Positions 1 to 10,463 of a DNA stretch of 64,000 nt are shown here, piece after piece; within the stretch, counting starts at the first letter, position 1, and each line of letters begins with the position of its first letter. The DNA is from Oscheius sp. JU75 (Eukaryota; Nematoda; Chromadorea; Rhabditida; Rhabditidae). The stretch is taken from the NCBI GenBank assembly GCA_037178855.1, contig JASJZC010000007.1, positions 3,410,001 through 3,474,000 of the forward strand, given 5' to 3'. Below the pieces are notes generated by a model that saw only the letters and a list, made by a program, of their open reading frames with translations, searched no databases and was not told the DNA's origin. Made by a program: the position numbers and the translations under genes.

Positions 1-114
1 GTGAGATGTGGGGAAAGAGACCATTCAATGAGGGCAAATTGTACATAAGCAAAGGTATAACCGAAAACCGACCGTCCAAAGACTTCAGCGACGTTCCCTA
101 AGAGGAGCTAATCA

Positions 115-827
115 TCATACGCCGGGAATATCCCGAAGAGAGACTTTTCGGTGGCTGGTACGGTTCGAGTGGCGAGACCTTCGGTGAGAAGATCGGCTTC
201 TGTTTCGGGATTCCCTTTTTCGGTTGAGTGATTGTCGGATTTTGGCAAGTTCCACACGGAGAGACTCGATTTCGTCAAGCTCTCTGATTACGCTGATGTG
301 CTGTTTGCGTCGCTGAAATAGTACGTTGAGATACACTCTTTGTATGGTTATATGTAAGGTAACAAAATAACAACTCACCAGAATGTGATACTGGCAGGCA
401 GTTTCATGCTCGTCTTCTCCTCCTGGACAGTCTACTTTTCCATCGCAGAGATCGCTTTCGGCAAGGCAGACAGGCTCAAGGCTCTTGCGAAGCTTGTACC
501 TCTCCCCAGGGCAGGCAATTTTGTATTCTCGACCGGGACATTCGTCTAAATACGTCAGAATAAGTCGGAGTCTGCCATTTTGACTAACCTTTTGTAGGAT
601 CGAAGTAGAAGACACCGGGGGGAGTAGCATCGGTTGGCTCCTCAGGTTTTGCGTTTCCCATTACCTTACGCAGTTGCTCTTCGGTTAGCTGTCGAACCTG
701 AATGTTGTGTTGTCAGGATCATTTTGAATCCTTTACTTACGGCATTTCCCGTTAACGCATCCGGTTTAACATATTTGCCTGTTACAAGGCAGACGATGGA
801 TAGCCAGAAGACAATGATGTAGTTCAT
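115..827 (-). CDS. secreted LDL-receptor class A domain protein
   Basis: Four exons (827-741, 697-589, 545-379, 312-115) join in frame to about 186 residues. The start at 827 gives a clean signal peptide (MNYIIVFWLSIVCLVTG); an in-frame ATG at 851 would only add eight residues. The middle exon encodes one LDLa module, with cysteines in order and the acidic calcium-binding end CDGKVDCPGGEDE. After it come a short predicted helix rich in E, L and I (RELDEIESLRVELAKIRQSL) and a strongly basic Arg/Ser tail. There is no membrane segment, so it should be secreted. LDLa modules bind ligands or cations; the partner here is unknown. Small one-LDLa secreted proteins include some insect neuropeptide precursors, but I see no clear cleavage site to support that. 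The exon structure is well supported; the function is not. Confidence 0.75.
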
Positions 828-1480
828 GTTGTGTGGAAGTCTGTAAGCCAAAAATTAAATTTGCTAGCGATAAGGCAAAAAGGCAAGTAGAAGGCAAGTG
901 TAAAGGAAGATCCGAGGAGCCGACCGTTCTGGCCAGTCCGGTGGGTACCAACAGAATCTGTTCGCAACGGCAGATGGGAGGAGGGTATCTTGGGCGGAGC
1001 GTGTGACGCACTGTGATAATGTGAATGTCCCGCCCCTAGAGTGTTGCGACCGTATGTTATCATAATGGGAATCAGAACGCTGAATTGAGTTAGAAGTCGA
1101 ACAACATTCCGAGATCGCAAAAAATCAAAAAGTGCGTGTGCTGCCAATGCTAAAATTTGGAGTAGTTAAATTTGTCTCGATTTGTGAAATGATACCTAGG
1201 CCATCGAAGTAGAAGAATGTATATCGAGATCAAAAACAGACAAAAACAAGCATCGTTTCCTTTCCATATAAGCAACGGTCAAAAAGCGTTGACGACACCA
1301 AGACACCTGATAGTAACAGTAACAGGCAAGCGGAAATTTTCAAATAGCGTGACTACGCTAAATTGACGTCAAAAGACTTTAACAGTGCTAATGAACACGG
1401 CTCATTTCTTCTATTACACGCACTTTTTGATTGACTTTTGAAGTAGTCTCGTACTTCTACCTGTACTCGAGGTGAAAGTT
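828..1480. other. intergenic, upstream of the LDLa gene
   Basis: No convincing exon on either strand. The open frames on the minus strand between 766 and 1147 have no family resemblance and run through the presumed promoter of the LDLa gene. Confidence 0.5.
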
Positions 1481-1484
1481 TCAG

Positions 1485-1700
1485 AAGTTTGATCGTTGTG
1501 TGCGACTGCTAATAGCGCCGATAACTTATGATGCGGACTCGAAACAATGCCTTGTACTCTGTCCATGTGATTGTCTTGAATTTAATTACCCGGATTTACG
1601 AGAACCACATATGTTATGCGAGAAGGCATTTTTAGACAAGTTGACGCATGGGAACAAAGAAACGATGACGGAAGAAAACTGGGGAAAGTACGGTCACTGA
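1485..1700 (+). CDS. isolated cysteine-rich exon or gene remnant
   Basis: After a TTTCAG acceptor ending at about 1484 the frame is open for about 72 codons to a TGA at 1698-1700. The peptide holds a tight cluster, CLVLCPCDCLEF (C-x3-C-x-C-x-C), and later LREPHMLCEKAF. Closely spaced cysteines followed by an aromatic residue recall the cysteine-rich domain of DEG/ENaC channels, but I see no neighbouring exons with the transmembrane parts. It may be the last exon of a gene I could not assemble, a fragment left from a duplication, or chance. Low confidence. Confidence 0.25.
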   Translation, partial: KFDRCVRLLIAPITYDADSKQCLVLCPCDCLEFNYPDLREPHMLCEKAFLDKLTHGNKETMTEENWGKYGH

Positions 1701-4700
1701 CGTAGATTTATAAGATTTGGCAGACTGTTTTCGTCTTTTTTTAAACTTTATCTCTTTAGGTAATTGTAAAGCGTTTTACAAAAGCAAGTTTGAGTTGGAC
1801 TGATCTGCTCTTCTCGAACAGTTAGAATTATCTCGCCGTTGAACACGAATAGAACCGACGAACTTTCCACTTAAACAATATTAAATCTGAACCGAACCGA
1901 ACATCAACAAACTTTTAATTGACAGTTTCCCAGTAGCATGATACCATTCTTCAAGATAACCTTGTACTTTGACCTACTGGGGCAAAGATCGGAGCAGTCT
2001 TGAAAATGCAACATGAGATCATTCTACTAGATCCAGTGCGCGAAATCGGAAACTGCTGGAAAGTGACGGTTGACACACAGGTTTTGATGAACACTGAATA
2101 TTGGGTTCATAACTAGTAAAATGGATCATTCTATTTCTTGTTACCATGTTACCGTAGAACTGAATCTTGTTCATATCCCTGTGTTCAAGCAGTATGAGAT
2201 TGCTTCCACATCATCAAGCTACCGCAGCCGGATGTGTGAAAGCATTTTGCTTTTTAAGCCGAGCTTGTCATCTCGAAGGCTGCAAACAATTCTTCCTGGT
2301 ACAGCAAAATCGGTTGTAACAATAAATAAGTACTTCCTTCTATTCGGAGATCTCTAATTCGTTCTTCTAAAGTTTTTCCAAAATTCCATTGGTGGGATTA
2401 TCCGCATCTCTACCCACATTTCCGAAGGCTACAGTAATTAAAACAAGCAAAGTATTTCCGGTACAAGGGGTTCAACCATCACTTTTCAGCGAGCAAAAAA
2501 TTAACGAACTTTAATAGAACGTTTTCTACAAAAAAGGCCTCGTTAACCGCAATGTTGCGATTACGGAGGCAAGAAGCTGATTGCAAGGATGACCTTTATT
2601 ATTCCAGGAATTCATTCCGTGGAAAAGTCCTCAAAAGAGGCTACAGAAAAAAACATATCCCGCGATGACATCAGAGACTTGCTACAGAAACTTAGACTTA
2701 CAACGCTTTTTGATTGAACGCGGAAGTTCGAGGAATCGATCAGAACCTTTATTTCAACCTTGTACTTTTAATAACTTTGCTACATTTTCGTGAATAATGT
2801 AGCGTTTGTTATATTCAATTTACGCCTGCAATAGAAGATACAGCTGCCGATCAAAAGAATTCAACTGGGTAACCCGGGCTCTTGTTACGTATGTGAGTGA
2901 ACGAAGACATATGACATAGATCTGGAACGTAAAGGAAGCAAAACTCGAGAATCGTACTTGTATTGTGCACGGTACATTGAAATCGTTTACGTTAATATAC
3001 TCTCAAATGATTGTTGAGTGGCAAGACTACCTTCCCTCGAAGAGTATTGCAGAACCAGTCACTTTTTTGCAACCATCGAAAAATCTAACTTAACCTGATA
3101 AAATGTTTTTTTATTTTTGATATATTTAAAGCTACCGTTACCAACATTACCTAAGATATGATTCACAATACGTCAGTAAACAGTTTGATATATTCTTAAA
3201 ATGTACCAACTTCATTCCGGGTACTACTGCTTCTATGTTTTTGAATTTCGTTCTTCTTCGCGTTCTTGTTTTTGAGATTGTCGGGACCGGAAAACAAAGA
3301 TTAGTTAGTATATCTGTATATGTTGTTATTGCGTCTGTCTGTTTACCAGTGATTTTCACGGTTTGTTCCTCAAAACGTAGTTCAAATGATCCGGGACGAA
3401 TGACTGATTCCTTCAAAAGTCGTGTTTATCGTTAGCTATATCTAGCACGATGGCAGAAAACCGGGTGAATATCCTCATCAACTGTTATATTATTACCGTA
3501 ACCCCCGCACAAATCTCATCAGAGATTCCCAGAACGGTGGGAGGATTCAAAATTAGCTGCTTACTGACACGAATATGCAAAGTTCCGATTGCACTTTGTA
3601 GCGAAATAATTGCAGCAGAGCTTCCGTACCTTAAGGAAGAAACTCGAAAGACAAACTTCCTTTGAAGGAACAGCTGACGCACTATAGAACTCATGACTGT
3701 GGTTTAACTATACTAACATTTGATTCGAATTTGGTCATATTCTATATCTGACATTTGATATCGACTAGAATGATCCTACCGAGAACAACGTGCCATATGT
3801 TCCAAATGTACTAAAGCTCCGTGTGACTGAACAGAACAGTACATGGGACGCATTAGCATTTCGAGGAGTAATCCGGATAATCGGGAAAAAGAAGAAAGAT
3901 ACATTAACAATACTCTATTTGTCCGAAAGTGCAGTTCTATCATATAGGAAGGGAGACAAAGGAAAAACAGTAGAAGAAAGAACTACTGGGACCATAGAGC
4001 GCCTTGCGGCGACGACAAAGAAAAGGCAACATTATCAGAACGAGAAAAAAACTTATCTGAACTGATCAATAGCAATCGGCAACAGTTCTTCTTTTTAACA
4101 GCTTCTGCGGAAAGAATACCACTATTATTTTTCAGCTACAATCCTTTTTTCACAAAAATAATCCAACATTACCCTCAATATAATCCAAAACGGAACGGCT
4201 ATTAACTCCAACTACTAGACATTTAGCAAATTCCACTCGCCCTCCTAATGTTTTTGAGTCTTTGTTTTCTGTTCAGGAAACACTTATTAGGAGTGGGATC
4301 ATTGAATTCCACGGAAAAGTTTAAAAAGTTCCGGATGACGTTAAGTTCCACACAAAACGTATAATGACGATAACTGTGCCTAATTTATTCGTTGAACATT
4401 GAGGTTGAATCAGGAGTGCACTATTAAGGAAAAAAGCGTTGCATAGTTTGAATGGTACTACGATATGTCGCTACAAGTGTTAGAATTGGGATGGGTAGAA
4501 GGTGATAGCACAAATGTGAAGCTTTGTCGGGCACAAAGAAATATGTTTATACACATTTTGCTTGCAGACTCACGATCTTAAAATACTTTGTTTCGACACA
4601 TACTGCATTGGTACTTTACGTTACAACTTTTCAGCAGCATTTTGCAGTTTCACTGAGCAGGACAAAACTGCCGCGAGGATACTGTTAGTAAGCAAACAAC

Positions 4701-5059
4701 TTTTTCCTGAGTTCTCTTTAGACGTTAAACTCAAAGCAGAGTCTTTTAAAGTATGTACATTTTCTGCTTCTGAGTGTTAACAACATACCAAAAACTATAA
4801 CTACGTGTAAACAAATAATCCTTTTTTCCTTGAAACATTCCTTAGCTGAAAACTTAAGCACTTTAAACCTTGAGCTATTTCCAGTTGCCTTATTATTTCT
4901 AGCCCATAGCGGTATTTTGTTGTTTGCCTAACACTACCTTGTCAGTCAGTGGTGACAGTCGTAGTCCACTGTTTGCTCTTTATTCTCGCGTTTACAGTAG
5001 GCGCGTATCCCCTTAGCCCTGCACATTGATCCGATACTCTTAGATTCTTTTTGTTCCAG
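1701..5059. other. long intergenic stretch
   Basis: AT-rich sequence with several open frames of 60-90 codons (2121-2357, 3147-3416, 3790-4065, 4562-4780). None shows a recognisable domain, a signal peptide or a chain of splice-linked exons. Regulatory sequence for the PBC homeobox gene that follows is likely to be here, but no specific site is evident. Confidence 0.4.
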
Positions 5060-6924
5060 ATGTCTTTCGATCAACTCATGGGGCGACTTCTCGAGGAGAC
5101 CCGAAAACCGCCAGACGCCAACTATATGAGCAATATCTAGTGAGATTCGTTCAATGATGTGTAACATTACTCTTTTGTAGCCAAAGCATCAACATGAATA
5201 GCTTCCAAATGGCATTGAGAGACGTTTTGGTCGAGCGAAAGGAGACAATCAGTAAGAATACGTAACTACCGTAATCCAAGTACTTTTGCAGGAGCCAACC
5301 TTGATCCCAACATGTACTACCCGCCAAATATTGTTTATGGAATGAGCGATATTCTGGTACAGGATGCTAGTTCTGATTTCATACCTGGCTTACAGAGATC
5401 TAACTTGGAACATCCGGATCTTCACTTAAATGAAGATGAGAAAAAAGATGAGGAGATCGTAGAGATGGAAATGCGATATCAGCAGAAAGTTAAGCTGCTC
5501 AAGGAAAAATTAGAAATAAATTTGCGCTTAGTTGACGAGGTTAGTGGGTCTAATAGGATTCACGGATATTGGTGGCTTGTTTGGTCTATACTATTCATTC
5601 AAATACGAGTGGATTTTCCGAAATTTTACAGGGAAGCAAAAAGCATCAGAAGAAAATGAGCGACGTCTTGGAGGGCCAGATGAAGTATCGACCCATCGAC
5701 CAGATGGTGAGCCTTTATATTATTCGCTACCCAGTTTTATCACAATCCGTTTCTGTCGTAGAACTGGTGCAACATGTTTTCTAGTCGTTTGCCAAAAACT
5801 GTCTACCGTAGTCGTTTCACATTGAACATGCTAGAAACTCTCTACTACTAAAGTGCAATGGTGACTGTCCGTGCGTCACCCCGAGAAAAGCTGGCAAGTT
5901 ATGGCATGTCAAGAATTAAGTTGACAAGTCAGCTTTTGGGCAAACTTGGGAACTTAGGCTATTGGAGAAGCGGCCCGGGGCCCTGTTGTCAATGCTAAGT
6001 CAAGACTATGGGATGGCAAAGCCGTCGTAGACGGCTGGTAACCAAATTAATTCATGCTGCATAACAAGAACTATAATATTATGGCGAGGTGTTGGAAAGT
6101 TTTCCGAAAAACCATCGTTCAGGACCTGGAGCGAGCTGTGGCCACCGTCAAGTACAGCCATGACCGAATGAAAAATGTGACTAAAGAAACTGCAACAAAT
6201 AGCATCATGGTGATGATGAACGAAATCAACGATACCAGGTTTGTGTTAGTCTGTTATAGTAATCTAAACTTTCAGAAAACGCCGACGCAATTTCACGAAA
6301 GATGCGACTGACCGCTTGCAACTCTTCTTCGAGAGCAAGCAATACCCAAGCGAGTCTGAGAAGGAACATCTTGCAACGGAATGCAATATCACGGTGCAGC
6401 AGGTTAGTCACAGTCCTGATCCTTGGGATCGCTACAAGGGCATGGTGATTCAGAAGGAAGGAAAAAGTGTTGCCAGTGACCTTATTTCATTCGCCAGATC
6501 GGTATCTAACAAGCGATGAGCAAGCATGCATGACTCTCGTACCCAGAAAGGAAGTCATAGCCCCTTTGCAGGTAGCTAATTGGTTCGGGAACAGAAGGAT
6601 TCGGCTTAAGAGGTGCATGAATAAGAAAGAACAGTTTGAGGGAGACATGAAGCACGTTTACAACCCCGATGGTTCAATAGCTTACATTTCGGTGAATGGT
6701 GTCTCTCTTTTTCTGACTGATCGTTGTTTGTTCTAGAGCTGCAAAGACTACACTGGAACTGCTGCTGGAAGTGACGAGGTAATCCCATTATATAAGTAAA
6801 CACAAGCAAGTTTTCTGGTTTTTAGATGACATTAGGAAATGGCGGAACCCTTGACGTCCTGGACATTTCAAACTTTACCGGAAGGAACGACGGATTCGGG
6901 GACGACAAGGTTCATCTAGGATAA
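5060..6924 (+). CDS. PBC-class homeobox transcription factor with atypical homeodomain
   Basis: Nine exons (5060-5139, 5181-5251, 5292-5539, 5632-5706, 6123-6238, 6276-6402, 6572-6691, 6737-6778, 6826-6924) total 978 nt, or 325 residues. The acceptor TTCCAG touches the ATG, suggesting trans-splicing. Residues 1-50 resemble the end of PBC-A. The stretch with YQQKVKLLKEKLE, YRPIDQM and DLERAV matches PBC-B, directly followed by RKRRRNF at the homeodomain, as in PBX/CEH-20. Helix 3 reads NITVQQVANWFGNRRIR, with PBC-type Gly50, Asn51 and Arg53. PBC proteins bind DNA with Hox and Meis partners in the nucleus. Oddity: between NF and the ELA/HLA position the domain is three residues shorter than PBX, so it counts as a standard 60-residue homeodomain without the TALE loop. 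A rapidly evolving CEH-60- or CEH-40-like paralogue is likely. An AATAAA lies at 6923-6928, overlapping the stop codon. Confidence 0.9.
5886..5937. repeat. nested inverted repeat in intron 4 of the PBC gene
   Basis: The 8-nt arms AAAAGCTG (5886-5893) and CAGCTTTT (5930-5937) are exact reverse complements. They enclose a second exact stem, TGTCAA (5907-5912) with TTGACA (5921-5926), around an 8-nt loop. The intron (5707-6122, 416 bp) is about ten times longer than most in this window. It could be a small foldback element or an RNA hairpin. Confidence 0.5.
6020..6036. repeat. tight hairpin in intron 4 of the PBC gene
   Basis: AGCCGTC (6020-6026) and GACGGCT (6030-6036) pair perfectly across a 3-nt loop. 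It lies about 85 bp upstream of the exon 5 acceptor and about 80 bp after the larger inverted repeat. Confidence 0.5.
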
Positions 6925-7981
6925 TAAAATGGAGTGACTCAATTTTTGTCAAGAGCTATGTTTGTTGAACAAACATGAACTTTAGATTAATTTGCTATAG
7001 CCAGCGCTTAAAATAATCTGCTACGTCAGACTCTGCTTGCAATAAACGATTTTTTCTCTGCAATTTCGCATCTTTACGACTAACAACGTCGTCTTTTTCT
7101 GATTAGCTATCTTCTTCTGACTACCGTAGTCTCTTTTGAGTCCCAAGTGTAGCCACGCAAAGTAATATGGAGAAGAGGAAATTGGATGTCCGTTGGCATC
7201 TAGCCGATCTCTTGATACTTGTTTCGCATCACATTTGTGAGATTGTACGTGTATTTAGAAGATAATAAAACTTTATCTAGAGGCGTCATCTTACGCGATA
7301 ACTGGTTTAAACTAAGACGCTTAGTCAGTGTAGACATGCAATCTGCTGGAAAAACGAACAGCTAAAAGCAAGCTAGAAAGTACAACATGTTGCAATCTTG
7401 TTTTCTTTTTGCTGCTGAGAACATGGTAATTAAATGAAGGATATTTATTAATGGTATAATTATTGCAACATGTGAAATTACACAGATCGTATTGCGACAC
7501 AATTGCACAGGGATTAAACCGCAAGAACATTGCACGGAAAATACAACGAAAAAATTGGAAAATGACCGGTGTCGGACAGATTATTAGTTACAAACCGAGA
7601 TGCTCCAAACACGGTACTATCGGAATATTATATTAGGTGGGAGGAGTATACAAAGGGGGAATATTACAGAAGAATGTGAGCAGTACCGGTTGGCTAGCTA
7701 AGTGAGTAATATAATATATATAAGGCAGTATGTTCTATAACGAACAGTACATGAAATATATCTATCGATATAGGGAAAGAGGTCAAGTACAGACCGACAG
7801 GATAGCCAGAAGCTGACAGCGAAAAACACATAAGAGGCTCATCAAATTGAGACGATACATGGGTCCACGCGGATTGCCACTATCGCCCGAAATGACTCAA
7901 TCAAAAGGAATCCCTCTTGATGGATAAAGAATGATATCGTTTCGGCAAGTTTGAGCAGAGGCTGCACCAGAGCCGTCCTGC
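6925..7981. other. intergenic between convergent PBC and ETS genes
   Basis: Holds the 3' ends of two convergent genes. It is AT-rich with no recognisable coding exon; the minus-strand frame at 7321-7530 has no domain and no splice context. Confidence 0.45.
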
Positions 7982-10463
7982 TTACAGATTGTAAGGAGGA
8001 AGGAACTTGTAAACAAGTCGTTGTTTCTTCTCCGGCTTTTGGATGATTCCTGAATATGTTCCTATATTGAGACTCTGTCTTCGAATACCTTTTTTGTAGT
8101 ACTGCCTCAAACTCCTTGACAATTTGTCGTAGTTCATCTGGGAACGGTTTTTTCTTTGTCCCCAGAAACGGGCAAGATGGTGCGAACTCTCGATCTTGAA
8201 TGTTCCTAAACACGGCAAGATAACAACAGTACGGTAGGCTGACTAACCCTCCTCGCGGTCCACCCAACGCACGCAAGATCCATACTGTTTGGGATGGTCG
8301 AGAAGTTCGCGGATAAAATGCCAGAGGTGTACAGTTCCGGAATGTCTCGGGAAGGGAGATGGTCGGTCATCGCTTGAGGGAGAGTCCATTCTGAACAGTT
8401 CCTATATACACATCTTGACAATCTAAATACCCAATGGATCCATTCATCATTTGTTGCCCCACGAAACCCATGCCACCTTGTCTCTGCATTTGGAGCATAT
8501 TCAACTGCATGTCCAGACAATCGTCATCGTTTCCTAAACGGAAGCACATCATCAAAAAGTGCAAAAACGAACCATCGTGCATGCTGGAATTACTGCTCAT
8601 GTCACTGTTGCTAGGAGATAGCATGACGTCGTTGGTAAAGAAGGAACTGTGATCGTTTCCAGAGGGGGTGAAGCTTCCTAAAATACCTCACTCATCATCT
8701 CGACTCCCTCGAGACCTACCATTGTTGTAGTATGACATGCTCTGATGCTCGGAAGTGAACTGTTGTTGCTGTTGATTAAAATCAGAACGAGGGGGCTTTC
8801 CATCACAGCCGTTTTGGCTGTCCATCCAGTTGCTGCGAGGCATGGCACTCTCGGCGGCTGTCATAGGTCCGCCTTGGCAGTGAACTGGTTGATATGATTC
8901 GAAGGCAGTCTTCCAGAGTTGTAGCTGTGCAAAAAGAGTGTCTCCTCCTTCAGGTGCGAGAGCCTCGAAATCCTTTTGGGACATTCCCAAAAGTACACGT
9001 CCGGTGAGAAAGGTTTGAGGCAACGGGCAAAGACTGAACTGCTGACACATCTCGTTGATCCACCGGGACCCATGTTCGGGGCTCCAGTTGTACGGATCTG
9101 CAATTTGACTGTAGCACGACAGGTAAATGTTTTGGTTTTTGTGTTTGTCAAAGCGCGTCACTTCCGCTACCACAAGCAAATGTTCAAACCGCTACCTTGA
9201 CCTTTCATAAACACCTGATAGGAATTGTACCTGTTGGAAGGCCAAGTTTGGCACAAGTTGTGGTGATGTCTTGAATCAGATGTCTCAAAATCAGATCACG
9301 ATAGATGTCCATCTGCCCATCATTGGAATTGTTCTGACAGTTGATCTGCATGTTCATCTCGGGTGGCCCTTGGGGTTGGGACTGCGGTTGGCCGTATGGT
9401 TGCTGGTAGAAGGCTGCTGAAAAATCAACATGATTTCGGAAATCATATGCTAATATAAAACATCAGCAGTAATTAGAAGCTAGGAAAGAACCAGAGTGAC
9501 CATTCGGAGCGAATCTCGCACAAGCAACAATCTCGTTTTCTCTCGGGTCTATTCAACTCACTTTCGTTCATTTCAGTCTTGATGATATCCTCACAAGGCT
9601 GATGGAACATCACATCCGAGGCCTGAAAATGAAGGTTACCATTAGATACCAATCATTTTCTCCACAATTTTTTAGCTGGAAATGTTTTAACCCCTTTGGA
9701 TTTTCTTGAGACCGGTTTTTCTACAATGACAATCGGTGCGCGGATCAGCTTAGTCCGCGGTTATCTCAGAGTGGCAGAGGAGAAAGAACGATTAGATCCA
9801 CGCGCAGGAGAAAGCAAACCGGTCCCCATTACTTTCACCGAATGACCACTACAAGCACAAGAATACGGTCAATGACCCCCGGGCAGGAGAGAAAGGTCGA
9901 CGAGAGTTGTACCTTGGGATGTGGCTTGCGACAGAAAGCCGTCTGCAGAGATGCAGCCACGTCGTTGCTTGAAGCAATTGGCACTGTCTTCATTTTGGGC
10001 GAGTAGGATGGAGGTGCCTGGAGAAGTTGAGGATCGAACGGCCGCACGCACATCAACATGGCACAACAATAAGGCAGCGGTCACTGACTAGCTGAGTCTA
10101 TTGAGATAATATGGCGTCGCTAAGTGTCGAGCGATTGTGCTGATAAGCGAGCTTGTAAAAAGTTATCAACACAAAACTCCTACCACTAAGCGCGCCGCTA
10201 CGAGATAACAAGTCATGTGACCGCTTGAGGGTGAGAGAAACCGAAACCGAGCAAATCGACACCCCATGTATGTGATTAGCCAAAAAAGACTATGGACAGT
10301 AAAGCAAAAACTTTTAAGGGACTACCTTGTCGACACCAAAAACGTCGTCATCAAGAATGTACTCCGATTTTACTTGGTGGACAAAGTCTGCAACCTCAGT
10401 CGGCTGTTGCGATGCAGTCGAATCCCAGTCAAAGTCCTTCCCGCATGATATAACATCGTTCAT
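7982..10463 (-). CDS. ets-4: ETS transcription factor with Pointed domain (SPDEF/ETS-4 type)
   Basis: Ten exons: 10463-10326, 10017-9913, 9622-9562, 9416-9231, 9097-8720, 8677-8573, 8533-8431, 8390-8248, 8205-8089 and 8049-7982 (1404 nt, 467 residues). A Pointed/SAM domain opens exon 5 (DPYNWSPEHGSRW ... LAPEGGDTLFAQLQLW). The C-terminal ETS domain runs from HLWHFIRELLDHP through RFWGQRKNRSQMNYDKLSRS and RQYYKKGIIQKP to QRLVYKF. The spelling SRSLRQYYKKGI with a C-terminal ETS domain is typical of SPDEF and nematode ETS-4 rather than ETS1 or GABPA. It binds GGA(A/T) sites in the nucleus. A glutamine run (NQQQQQ) follows the Pointed domain. Exon 2 can also be read from its own ATG at 10059 (435 residues), so two promoters are possible. 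Confidence 0.93.

Noticed and set aside
150-175. GGTTCGAGT sequence resembling a tRNA B box
   Set aside because: It is inside the coding exon of the LDLa protein and has no A box or cloverleaf around it.
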